Origin: UMGS1696 sp964430105
GTDB taxonomy: Bacteria > Bacillota > Clostridia > Oscillospirales > CAG-272
Direction of reading: 5' to 3'
DNA length: 33,050 bases
NCBI GenBank assembly: GCA_964430105.1
Contig: CAYSEF010000022.1
Location: forward strand, 1 to 33,050
Shown: piece by piece, positions 17,913 through 25,442 of the stretch
How positions within the stretch are numbered: the stretch's first letter is position 1
Layout: each line of letters opens with the position of its first letter
Position numbers and translations under genes: made by a program
The notes under the pieces: model-generated
Told to the model about the DNA's origin: nothing
Seen by the model: only the letters and a program-made list of their open reading frames with translations
The model's database searches: none

Positions 17913-17930
17913 TGTTCATTTTCATTCACG
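17913..17930 (-). promoter_or_regulatory. possible ARG box (argR autoregulation)
   Basis: CGTGAATGAAAATGAACA, minus strand, matches about 13 of 18 positions of the Bacillus ARG-box consensus (CATGAATAAAAATKCAAK). It overlaps the end of tlyA and lies about 67 bases upstream of argR. The AT-rich background makes chance matches likely. Confidence 0.3.
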
Positions 17931-18695
17931 AACAGCTGTGGCTATATCCTGTTCGGTGACATTATTTTGTCCGTTCATAGTGGCATAAAACAGAAATTCT
18001 GTATTACCATCTCCACCCTGTATTGGAGATTTCATTATTCTTTGTGGAGCAAGCTTATTAGCAGCTGCACAAGAAAGCACCCGTCGAATCGCAGAAATAT
18101 GTTGTTTTTTATCTTTTACAATTCCACCCTTTCCAACAGCATCTCGCCCACATTCGAATTGAGGCTTAATCAGCGATACATATATTCCGGTTTCGGATAA
18201 TATTTTGCAAACTGCCGGAATAACGAGAGTCTGTGAAATAAAAGACAAATCAGCAACAGCGCAATCACATGGAGTTGTGATTATTTCTCGACTAAGATAG
18301 CGTGCATTACAATTTTCGATATTAGTTACACGCGGATCTGTTTTTAAGGTTTCGTCAAGTTGATTATGTCCGGAATCAACTGCAAAAACATGGCACGCAC
18401 CACGTTTAAGAAGGCAGTCTGTGAATCCACCTGTTGAAGCACCAATATCAACGCAAACAAATTTATTTACATCAAGGCCAAACCTTTCAAGTGCTCCGTC
18501 TAACTTAATTCCACCACGTCCTACAAAGCAATGATCTTCCCCTACAAGCCGAACATCATCAGCTTCTGCAACCCCAAACGACGGCTTTGTCACTATTTTG
18601 CCACCAACTGTGACGAAACCACCATTTATCAATTCAGCAGCACGACTTCTGCTTTTAACCAAACCTGTTGTGTGAAGGTATACATCAAGTCTCAT
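17922..18695 (-). CDS. tlyA: TlyA-family rRNA 2'-O-methyltransferase (YqxC/hemolysin A)
   Basis: S4 domain plus Rossmann methyltransferase; characterised TlyA proteins 2'-O-methylate cytidines in 16S and/or 23S rRNA. The S4 RNA-binding domain is at the start (RLDVYLHTTG, SRSRAAELI, GGFVTVGGK). The SAM site is VCVDIGASTGGFTDCLL, and a Lys-Pro-Gln-Phe-Glu block (SLIKPQFECGR) follows. The ATG at 18695 gives 257 residues and overlaps the ispA stop by ATGA. An ATG seven codons earlier (18716) lacks a ribosome binding site and would add residues not usual for the family. In many relatives dxs precedes and NAD kinase follows this gene; both are absent here. Confidence 0.92.
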   Translation of the reverse strand: MRLDVYLHTTGLVKSRSRAAELINGGFVTVGGKIVTKPSFGVAEADDVRLVGEDHCFVGRGGIKLDGALERFGLDVNKFVCVDIGASTGGFTDCLLKRGACHVFAVDSGHNQLDETLKTDPRVTNIENCNARYLSREIITTPCDCAVADLSFISQTLVIPAVCKILSETGIYVSLIKPQFECGRDAVGKGGIVKDKKQHISAIRRVLSCAAANKLAPQRIMKSPIQGGDGNTEFLFYATMNGQNNVTEQDIATAVRE

Positions 18696-19612
18696 TTTTT
18701 TCTCGATAGCAACCATATAGCAAGCTTACAAAGAACTTCACTGTCTACATATTCAGATACTGCCTCCACAGAAAGTAGGGTAAGCAACGCTTCTTCCTCT
18801 TCCGCTTCCTTTAACGACATGAATTTGAGCACAGTCTTCTTATCATTTTTTTCGTCACTGCCAACCGATTTTCCTAGCGTTACAGTGTCACTCCTTACAT
18901 CCAGTACATCGTCGTGTATCTGAAAAGCAAGTCCGACTGCATCAGCATAGAGTTTTATATTATCTATATCCTTCTGAGAAGGTTTATCAGTCGCAGCAAA
19001 GTATCCTAAAAGACAGGCAGCGCGAATCAATGCACCTGTTTTTTTCATATAAATGTTACGAAGCTCAGCATATTTATCAACTGAGCTTTGCATATCAAGA
19101 GCTTGACCGCCCACCATTCCAACCGAACCTGCTTCATGAGACAATTCTGTGACTGCCAAGCGCACTGATTTATGCGAAACATACGGATTTGTAGCGCATA
19201 GTTCAAACGCATAAGTCAAAAGAGCATCTCCGGCAAGAACCGCTTCTGCTTCACCGAATTTTTTGTGACACGACGGTTTTCCGCGTCTGAGATCATCATC
19301 GTCCATACATGGAAGATCATCATGAATTAATGAATATGCGTGTAAACACTCAAGTGCACAAGCATACGGTATAGCGGCCTCTTCACTGCCACCAAACAAT
19401 TTACAAAATTCAAGAGTCAGAAAAGCACGTATACGTTTGCCACCACCTAGTGTAGAATAACGCATAGCTTCAGAAATGATAGTTCCACCGGTACAATCAT
19501 TACTCAAGCATTTTTCAAGAGCTTCTTCTACCTTCAACGCATTATTTTTTAATACTTCTTCGATATTTACTGATTTTTCGATTACTTCGTTATTCATGTC
19601 AATATCTTTCAT
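18692..19612 (-). CDS. ispA: polyprenyl synthetase (farnesyl/geranyl diphosphate synthase)
   Basis: Condenses IPP with allylic diphosphates to make short-chain prenyl diphosphates for undecaprenyl phosphate and quinone side chains. It has 306 residues. The first Asp-rich motif is DDLPCMDDDDLRRGK (98-112), in the bacterial FPP synthase form with two residues inserted between Asp pairs. The second is QIHDDVLDV near 232. GGGKRIR near the N terminus binds diphosphate. The start ATG overlaps the xseB stop as TAATG and the 3' end overlaps tlyA as ATGA. No dxs gene follows. Confidence 0.93.
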   Translation of the reverse strand: MKDIDMNNEVIEKSVNIEEVLKNNALKVEEALEKCLSNDCTGGTIISEAMRYSTLGGGKRIRAFLTLEFCKLFGGSEEAAIPYACALECLHAYSLIHDDLPCMDDDDLRRGKPSCHKKFGEAEAVLAGDALLTYAFELCATNPYVSHKSVRLAVTELSHEAGSVGMVGGQALDMQSSVDKYAELRNIYMKKTGALIRAACLLGYFAATDKPSQKDIDNIKLYADAVGLAFQIHDDVLDVRSDTVTLGKSVGSDEKNDKKTVLKFMSLKEAEEEEALLTLLSVEAVSEYVDSEVLCKLAIWLLSRKK

Positions 19613-19836
19613 TATTTCATATCATTTTCAACAAGCGTACCATCAGGAGTAGCTGTAAGTATTTTTACTTTTTGTTCTGCCTGATCAAGCTGTGAGTTGC
19701 AAAATTTAACAAGTGCTACACCCTCTTCGAACATTGTTAGTGATTTATCCAAAGGTGCGCTTCCACCCTCAAGCATTCTGACGATTTCCTCAAGTCTTGC
19801 CATAGCTGACTCAAACGTGATTTCCTGTTTTTCCAT
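19612..19836 (-). CDS. xseB: exodeoxyribonuclease VII small subunit
   Basis: A 74-residue helical protein that binds XseA to form ExoVII, which degrades single-stranded DNA into oligonucleotides. The family pattern FESAMARLEEIVRMLEGG...LDKSLTMFEEGVALVKFC is clear. AAGGA precedes the ATG. It lies 37 bases downstream of xseA and overlaps ispA. Confidence 0.95.
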   Translation of the reverse strand: MEKQEITFESAMARLEEIVRMLEGGSAPLDKSLTMFEEGVALVKFCNSQLDQAEQKVKILTATPDGTLVENDMK

Positions 19837-19873
19837 GTTTGATTCCTTACATAAATTTTAATATAATTTATCT

Positions 19874-21124
19874 TTAACTATTATTCTTGTTAACTTCATT
19901 GACCGTGCATATTGCTTCGCCACCTATAGTTTTGAAGGCTATTTCGTCACCAACTTTTACATCGTCTATGTGTTTTACAAGTTTCCCATCATCCTTATAG
20001 ACCGCACTATAACCTCTGGATAAGACCGCCATTGGGTTAAGTGCACTGAGTTTTCCAACTTCTCGTGCCATTTCGGCCTTTTTCATCTGAACGATAGAAT
20101 CCTCTGCTCTTACAAGTCTGTCATAAAGTAGATCTAACATCATTTGACGATCATTTATCGAAGTCATTGGATCAGTTATAACTCTACTTTGAGATAACGA
20201 ATTCAACTTATCCCTATAGAGTCGTAACTTAGCTCTAATAACGTCTGATTCACGAGTAACGATATTGCTTATCTTACGCTTCAATTCTTCGGTATCCGGT
20301 ACTGCAAGTTCCGCAGCTGCTGAAGGTGTAGGTGCACGTCGATCTGCCACGAAATCACAAATAGTGAAGTCAGTTTCATGACCTACAGCTGAAATTACAG
20401 GAATATGCGATGCGGCTATCGCCCTTGCTACCCCTTCATCATTGAATGCCCAAAGATCTTCGATCGAACCGCCACCTCGCCCAATGATTATAACATCAAC
20501 ACTGTCTGTCATGTTGAAATAATTCATACCTGCAATCAGCTGTGGAGGTGCGTCAGGTCCCTGCACAAGCGTAGGAAACAATACAAGTTTAGCATATGGA
20601 AATCTTCTTCCGCATACGTTTATCATATCACGTATTGCTGCGCCTGTAGGAGATGTGATTATCCCAACTTTCGTTGGAATCTTAGGAAGTGGACGCTTTC
20701 TTGAAGCATCAAACAATCCCTCATACTCAAGTTTTTTCTTTAACTGCTCAAAAGCAATGTAAAGAGCACCTACCCCGTCAGGCTCCATACTATCGCAATA
20801 CAACTGGTATGTTCCATCACGAACAAACGATGAAATTCTGCCATGTGCAGTAATCTTCATGCCATCTTCAGGAATGAATTTCATTTTTGTTGCAGCAGAT
20901 TTGAACATTACAGCACGTATCTGGCTTCCTTCATCCTTTATGGTAAAGTAATAATGTCCTGTACTGTAGTGGTTTTTGAAATTTGATATCTCACCCTTGA
21001 CGTACACATTTGTAAGTTGTGGAGTAGAATCAATCATACGCTTCACAAACTCATTGAGTTGTGTAACAGTCAAAGCTCCGGGGAATTTTTCAGATGTTTG
21101 ATTTATTTCGTTATTTGTATTCAT
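19874..21124 (-). CDS. xseA: exodeoxyribonuclease VII large subunit
   Basis: Catalytic subunit of ExoVII, 416 residues. An OB-fold domain starts at LTVTQLNEFVKRM and VYVKGEISNFKNH. The catalytic domain shows GIITSPTGAAIRDMI, IIIGRGGGSIEDLWAFNDE and SAVGHETDFTICDFVAD, followed by RAPTPSAAAEL. A charged helical region and the C-terminal LSRGYSAV block complete the usual layout. The N terminus is about 15 residues longer than many homologues. Only a weak AGAAA precedes the ATG, which begins eight bases after the upstream stop, so translation may depend on coupling. Confidence 0.95.
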   Translation of the reverse strand: MNTNNEINQTSEKFPGALTVTQLNEFVKRMIDSTPQLTNVYVKGEISNFKNHYSTGHYYFTIKDEGSQIRAVMFKSAATKMKFIPEDGMKITAHGRISSFVRDGTYQLYCDSMEPDGVGALYIAFEQLKKKLEYEGLFDASRKRPLPKIPTKVGIITSPTGAAIRDMINVCGRRFPYAKLVLFPTLVQGPDAPPQLIAGMNYFNMTDSVDVIIIGRGGGSIEDLWAFNDEGVARAIAASHIPVISAVGHETDFTICDFVADRRAPTPSAAAELAVPDTEELKRKISNIVTRESDVIRAKLRLYRDKLNSLSQSRVITDPMTSINDRQMMLDLLYDRLVRAEDSIVQMKKAEMAREVGKLSALNPMAVLSRGYSAVYKDDGKLVKHIDDVKVGDEIAFKTIGGEAICTVNEVNKNNS

Positions 21125-21132
21125 TTTTCTAA

Positions 21133-22110
21133 TTACAAATGTTCACGTCTGTAAGATTCAGCTGTGAGCAATGCAACTCCAGCAGCGTTATCAGAAGAAT
21201 ATTGTGCATCTGCAAACATACCATATTTTGAAAGTGTTCTTTTTATAAATACAGAACTCATAACTCCACCGGCATATATTACAGGCATATTCCCATATTT
21301 AGCAAATACATTCTGAGTAATTTTCTCAAGTGTTTTTGCTATAAAATCAAGCGTATAAGCTGATGTTTCTACAATATCATTCGTAGCCTTATATCTTTCA
21401 GCGGCTTTATTTTCAAGACCTGAAAGATTACACCATGTTTCATCAACCGACAGTTTAGGCTTTGCTAATTTACCTACATATGTGAGTGCTGCCTTGTCCA
21501 TTTCTCCCCCACACGGAAAAGAAAGTCCCATCATCACACCTGTTCGGTCTATAGCCTGTCCGCCATTTATATCTCGAGTCCCACCGATCTGAGTAATTTT
21601 AAAAATATGAGAATCGTCAGGCTCACAAAGAAGTACATCAGTTGTTCCACCGGATACATGAAAGGCAATAAAACGTGAATTCAATATTTTGTTGCACTCT
21701 ATGCTATTGTTTTGACAAACAGAATTTAATGCTGCCATAACATGACCTGCTTGATGTGAGAATTTATGCAACGGCAAGCCTGTTACTTGAGAAGTCATTT
21801 CAGCTGTGGCAACGCCGGAGAGAAAGCATGGCATATACGAACCGTTATTATCTCTCGGTGCATACGAGCAGCCTATCGCTGTTAATTCAAGCTCATCTTC
21901 AGAACGCAAAGCTTCCCCAACCATAGCAGAAACCTCAGGAAGATTTCTTACATGATGAAACACAGCATCGCTCTGTCTTAATCCTCGTTCGCCTTCTCGC
22001 ACAGGCAATGGGCGTTTTGCATTCAATAATATATTTCCTGAAATATCGCAAATTGCAGCAGATGTAGTATAGTTGCTCGTGTCGATTCCAAGAAAAACTT
22101 GTCTGCCCAT
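21133..22110 (-). CDS. TsaD/Kae1-like (peptidase M22 family) paralogue
   Basis: A 325-residue member of the ASKHA/Kae1 family that is not canonical TsaD. Kept features are the two metal-ligand His of HQAGH (His119, His123), the ATP loop SGGTT (153-157), and a late Asp in SSDNAAGVALL. The N-terminal block DTSNYTTSAA replaces the usual TsaD DTSCDETA-type motif, and HQAGH replaces H-x-E-G-H. Similar paralogues are known beside nusB/xseA in Clostridia. The usual label 'O-sialoglycoprotein endopeptidase' is historical, and the function is not established. It overlaps the nusB stop as TAATG. A divergent unit nearby encodes TrmO, which acts on t6A, the product of true TsaD, so a tRNA-related role is possible but unproven. 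Confidence 0.85.
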   Translation of the reverse strand: MGRQVFLGIDTSNYTTSAAICDISGNILLNAKRPLPVREGERGLRQSDAVFHHVRNLPEVSAMVGEALRSEDELELTAIGCSYAPRDNNGSYMPCFLSGVATAEMTSQVTGLPLHKFSHQAGHVMAALNSVCQNNSIECNKILNSRFIAFHVSGGTTDVLLCEPDDSHIFKITQIGGTRDINGGQAIDRTGVMMGLSFPCGGEMDKAALTYVGKLAKPKLSVDETWCNLSGLENKAAERYKATNDIVETSAYTLDFIAKTLEKITQNVFAKYGNMPVIYAGGVMSSVFIKRTLSKYGMFADAQYSSDNAAGVALLTAESYRREHL

Positions 22111-22538
22111 TATTCTGCGCCAATCAAGCCATGATCTCGTGCAATCTTATTGAGTATACCATTTACAAAAGAAGGTGCACTTTCATCATCGTATAGCTTT
22201 ATGATTTCAAGAGCCTCATTTATTACAACTTTCACAGGAACACTTCCCATTATCATTTCGTATACAGAAAGTCTAAGCATAGCACGAGTAGCTGTAGACA
22301 TTCTTGAAACCTTCCATTTTACAGAAGCTTCTTCGATTTTTGCATCGATTTCTTCTACTTTATTACATACTGTAATAAAAGTAGTTTTGATGTATTCATT
22401 TGAAATTGCATCTTCAGCTTCAGTCTGCATATCATAAAAATCTGCCGCATCAGTATCTTTGTCGAAATCCTTAGCAAACAGCAGTTTGAATATCTGCTCG
22501 CGGCACTCGTGTCTGCTTGGCTTGTTTTTTTCTGCCAT
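22110..22538 (-). CDS. nusB: transcription antitermination factor NusB
   Basis: Small helical RNA-binding protein that joins NusE/S10 at boxA for rRNA antitermination. From the ATG at 22538 it has 142 residues, the usual size. It begins MAEKNKPSRHECREQIFKLL and ends with the family block VKVVINEALEIIKLYDDES and SFVNGILNKIAR. An ATG at 22559 is in frame, but a GGAG seven bases upstream of 22538 decides for the shorter form. It is the first gene of the long minus-strand series and has a strong promoter. Confidence 0.95.
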   Translation of the reverse strand: MAEKNKPSRHECREQIFKLLFAKDFDKDTDAADFYDMQTEAEDAISNEYIKTTFITVCNKVEEIDAKIEEASVKWKVSRMSTATRAMLRLSVYEMIMGSVPVKVVINEALEIIKLYDDESAPSFVNGILNKIARDHGLIGAE

Positions 22539-22602
22539 TACTCTACTCCAATTCATCATGTGTCTATGATTCTTTGCGCAAAACGCGCAGAATTATACAA
22601 GT

Positions 22603-22643
22603 ATATACGGTATAATTATACTATATTATTCCGTATATGTCAA
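22603..22643 (-). promoter_or_regulatory. consensus promoter of the nusB operon within an inverted repeat
   Basis: A perfect TTGACA (22643-22638) and a perfect TATAAT (22620-22615) have 17-base spacing. An eight-base inverted repeat, ATATACGG (22603-22610) and CCGTATAT (22631-22638), flanks the -10, and its second arm touches the -35. The repeat could be an operator. Confidence 0.8.
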
Positions 22644-22810
22644 TGGATATAAATACAAAGTTTTTTAATATTAACAGTACAAAGGTGTCAATTTAGGTTG
22701 TATCTCCTGTTTCTTTTGTAAATTTTATATAAAGTTTTGCAGATATGCAGGATTTATTCACTTTTATATGATATGCTATTAAATGACATATTATAATTAG
22801 GAGATTTACC

Positions 22811-23269
22811 TTGAAAACTCTATTATGGCTTAAAAAAATTTTCACACAATCCTGCGTCTTCTACTCATTTCTTATCACTGCAGTCTATTTGCTAGGTTCA
22901 TTTGTTGATTCCTCATGGCTTCCAAAACCAAGCATGATTGGTGCACTACTTTTATTTTCTGTTGTCTTGGCAATTGAGAATTCGTTCTTGTTCTCCAACA
23001 AGCTCGTTTTTTCACTTCGTTTACTGATTCATTATATTGTTACTACCATTGTTTTCTACATAGTTTTCGTTGTATGGGGAGGATATAAAAACAATGGCGG
23101 TTCTGTACTGACTGTTCTTTTAGTATTTACATTTGCATATGTTCTCTGTGCAATTATAGTCGCTGTTTATCGTTATCTCACATCAGAATTGCGCAAAGAT
23201 AACAGCGAATATAAACAGCTATTCAATGGTAATTCGTACGAATCACAGTTTGGTGGAAATAAAAAATGA
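22811..23269 (+). CDS. four-TM membrane protein (DUF3021-like)
   Basis: A 152-residue protein with four hydrophobic helices (about 14-32, 42-61, 67-92 and 99-120) and a short hydrophilic C-terminal tail. Size and topology resemble DUF3021 proteins, which often pair with LytTR regulators, but no such regulator is adjacent and the match is by pattern only. Function unknown. The start is TTG, supported by AGGAG seven bases upstream. The stop overlaps the trmO start as ATGA, so the two are co-translated. I find no clear promoter in the upstream gap shared with nusB. Confidence 0.8.
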   Translation: MKTLLWLKKIFTQSCVFYSFLITAVYLLGSFVDSSWLPKPSMIGALLLFSVVLAIENSFLFSNKLVFSLRLLIHYIVTTIVFYIVFVVWGGYKNNGGSVLTVLLVFTFAYVLCAIIVAVYRYLTSELRKDNSEYKQLFNGNSYESQFGGNKK

Positions 23270-23973
23270 CAGAATTAAAAGTTATCGCAAAAATACATAC
23301 CGATTTCAACTCCAAATTTGGCTTACCAAGACAAAGCGGTATCGTAGAAAAGCTTTGCGGTACCATAGTATTTGAACCCGACTACCGAAATCCAGATGCT
23401 CTTAGAGGAATTGAAGGATATTCTCATCTATGGTTGCTATGGGGATTTTCAGGCGGATTCTCCAAAGAGAATGACAAGAAAAAATCGTGGTCACCGACCG
23501 TAAGACCTCCACGACTCGGCGGAAACCGCAGAATGGGTGTGTTTGCAACACGCTCTCCCAACAGACCAAATCCCATTGGATTGTCATGCGTAAAATTAGA
23601 GCGAATTGAATCAACTGTCGAGTTTGGTACAGTTATACATGTTTCAGGTATTGACATGATGAACTGTACTCCAATTTATGATATTAAACCATATCTCCCA
23701 CATATAGACGCTCATCCTGATGCTATTGGTGGATTTGCCAGTGATGTGACCGGAGAAAAATTGACCGTTTCAGATAACTCTGATATGCTAAAGATACTGC
23801 CTGAAGACAAACGCGAAGCTCTTCTTGCAGTACTTCGTGAAGATCCACGTCCATCCTATCAATCTGACGAAAATAGAGTATACGGATTCCCTTTTGCGGG
23901 ATTTGAAATAAGTTTCCGTGTTTCAAATAATGAAGTAATCATTTGCAATATCGTCAAATCCGATAAAGAATAA
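23266..23973 (+). CDS. trmO: tRNA (t6A37) N6-methyltransferase TrmO
   Basis: SAM-dependent enzyme of the TsaA/YaeB/VirR family; the characterised E. coli protein methylates t6A37 to m6t6A in tRNA-Thr. It has 235 residues. Conserved blocks are IHTDFNSKFGLPRQ near the start, GTIVFEPDYRNPDALRGIEG, SHLWLLWGF, VRPPRLGGNRRMGVFATRSP with NRPNPIGLS, and DMMNCTPIYDIKPYLP. This is the YaeB-like beta-barrel domain followed by a short C-terminal extension with DPRPSYQ. It overlaps the upstream membrane protein gene by four bases and ends at a shared terminator. Confidence 0.93.
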   Translation: MTELKVIAKIHTDFNSKFGLPRQSGIVEKLCGTIVFEPDYRNPDALRGIEGYSHLWLLWGFSGGFSKENDKKKSWSPTVRPPRLGGNRRMGVFATRSPNRPNPIGLSCVKLERIESTVEFGTVIHVSGIDMMNCTPIYDIKPYLPHIDAHPDAIGGFASDVTGEKLTVSDNSDMLKILPEDKREALLAVLREDPRPSYQSDENRVYGFPFAGFEISFRVSNNEVIICNIVKSDKE

Positions 23974-23979
23974 TAAAAT

Positions 23980-24029
23980 AACAGCATCTCAACAATGTAC
24001 TTGCATTTACCATATGTTGAGATGCTGTT
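23980..24029. terminator. shared terminator between trmO and the convergent gene
   Basis: A 15-bp perfect inverted repeat (AACAGCATCTCAACA at 23980-23994 with 24015-24029) is followed on the plus strand by TTTTCTT. On the minus strand it is followed by an AT-rich stretch with T runs. It lies directly between the two convergent stop codons. Confidence 0.85.
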
Positions 24030-24032
24030 TTC

Positions 24033-25334
24033 TTATTCCGGTATCATCACTATTCCATTTTCTATTATGTATTCATACTCTGAGTGCGTATATGCAATGA
24101 CCTCGAATGTTTCAGGATTTCTAAATTCATAATAATAGTCAGAACCATCTTCTGCTTTTATCACAAGTGTATTGTCTGACTGCCATATAAATTCAACTAT
24201 CTTTGCTTCGGATGGATTATTTAAATTTTCTCCATTTAACATTAGTTTTGAACTATTTCCGGCCTCGGATAATACAAATTCCAACTTATCTGAATTTTGT
24301 ACTTCGTTTACTTGAGCACTGTATGTCCCATCGTCCGAGTAAACTTTATATGAAATAGAATCTTCTGTTTCCAAATCATTTATTATGTAATCTTTAATCG
24401 AACTTATTTGACTATCACTTGAAAGTATAATCATATTATTGTTATTTTCAATATATTTTGAATAATTGGAAAGATATAGCTGTTCTCCATCAGTCACAAG
24501 ATAGCTGTAGTATTTCGTTGGCATAATATTATTTAGTGTTTCAACATATTCATTAATTTTGATAACACTTGATGAAGCATACACTGTTTTTCTTAATTCA
24601 GAAAATTCATTTTGATTCCATGTAGTCACTCTATATGCCCCATCTCTGCTACGAAATATATCCGTTATCAGTAGTTCATTATGTTCATTTAATGCTCCAA
24701 TTCTGATTTGGGATTCTCGGCCAGGCATTTGCACTGCTTTCATGAATTTTATCATATTTTCTTCATTCTCACCAGTGTTAATTATAAATACGCCATCCTC
24801 AACTGCTACATCATAATCATACTCTTCTATTGTTCCGAGCGATTCATATCCAAACGGTGTTTCTGCTGTGATTTCGGACTTCCCTATTTCAAATTCTACA
24901 GCGCGAATTACACCGTTTATTACTTTAATAATTCGGTACTTGCCGTTTGACATCTCACCATTTGTTTGAGATATATAGCAAGTATTGCTAATTTCATCAC
25001 CATCATCAAGATTAAATGCAATGCTATCAAATCCAGCATTTGATTGAAATGGTATATACATCCAAGTGCCTAAAACTTTTTTCTCAAGCGACCATTCTGA
25101 ATCAAATTCAACTGAACTTCCACTGTTGTTTTCAATAATTATTGTCACATACTCGCATGTTTTGTCGTATACTGGAAATTCGGTTGACATTTTGATACTA
25201 TCATCAATCATAGCTACTTCACCGGAACCATTTCCTGGCACAACTAACGGACACATAAAAAGAATATATGAAACAGTGAGTATTATTGTTACCAGGCATA
25301 TGCCAATAATAGGAATAACAAATTTCTTCTTCAT
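24033..25334 (-). CDS. membrane-anchored protein with an Ig-like domain, function unknown
   Basis: A 433-residue protein with an N-terminal Lys-rich start and one hydrophobic helix (about 4-27), then a hydrophilic extracellular part. Residues about 50-155 show a beta-sandwich pattern: Tyr-x-x-Thr-Cys-Glu-Tyr-Val-Thr-Ile-Ile-Ile-Glu-Asn, then W-x-Y-I-P, then GKYRIIKVINGV. It resembles Ig-like domains of clostridial surface lipoproteins, although this anchor has no lipobox. The rest (160-433) is beta-rich with Asn, Ser and acidic residues and ends in a segment that could be another beta domain. I do not recognise the C-terminal part. AAAGGA precedes the ATG. It follows the two secA-linked membrane protein genes in the same direction, but a hairpin and possible promoter lie between. 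Confidence 0.75.
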   Translation of the reverse strand: MKKKFVIPIIGICLVTIILTVSYILFMCPLVVPGNGSGEVAMIDDSIKMSTEFPVYDKTCEYVTIIIENNSGSSVEFDSEWSLEKKVLGTWMYIPFQSNAGFDSIAFNLDDGDEISNTCYISQTNGEMSNGKYRIIKVINGVIRAVEFEIGKSEITAETPFGYESLGTIEEYDYDVAVEDGVFIINTGENEENMIKFMKAVQMPGRESQIRIGALNEHNELLITDIFRSRDGAYRVTTWNQNEFSELRKTVYASSSVIKINEYVETLNNIMPTKYYSYLVTDGEQLYLSNYSKYIENNNNMIILSSDSQISSIKDYIINDLETEDSISYKVYSDDGTYSAQVNEVQNSDKLEFVLSEAGNSSKLMLNGENLNNPSEAKIVEFIWQSDNTLVIKAEDGSDYYYEFRNPETFEVIAYTHSEYEYIIENGIVMIPE

Positions 25335-25390
25335 TATTTTTAGTATCCTTTCGTTATTGATATTTCAAAATTAATTTTTTCACATAACAG

Positions 25391-25438
25391 AAACTGCGCC
25401 CATAAATCATATTACGGACGCAGTTATTTTTTTGTCAA
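25391..25438 (-). promoter_or_regulatory. hairpin with possible embedded promoter upstream of the Ig-like gene
   Basis: A perfect TTGACA (25438-25433) is followed after 18 bases by TAATAT (25414-25409). The same stretch holds an inverted repeat, AACTGCG (25392-25398) with CGCAGTT (25419-25425). It could be a terminator for the membrane protein gene ending at 25443, a promoter for the gene starting at 25334, or both. Confidence 0.45.
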
Positions 25439-25442
25439 TGAC

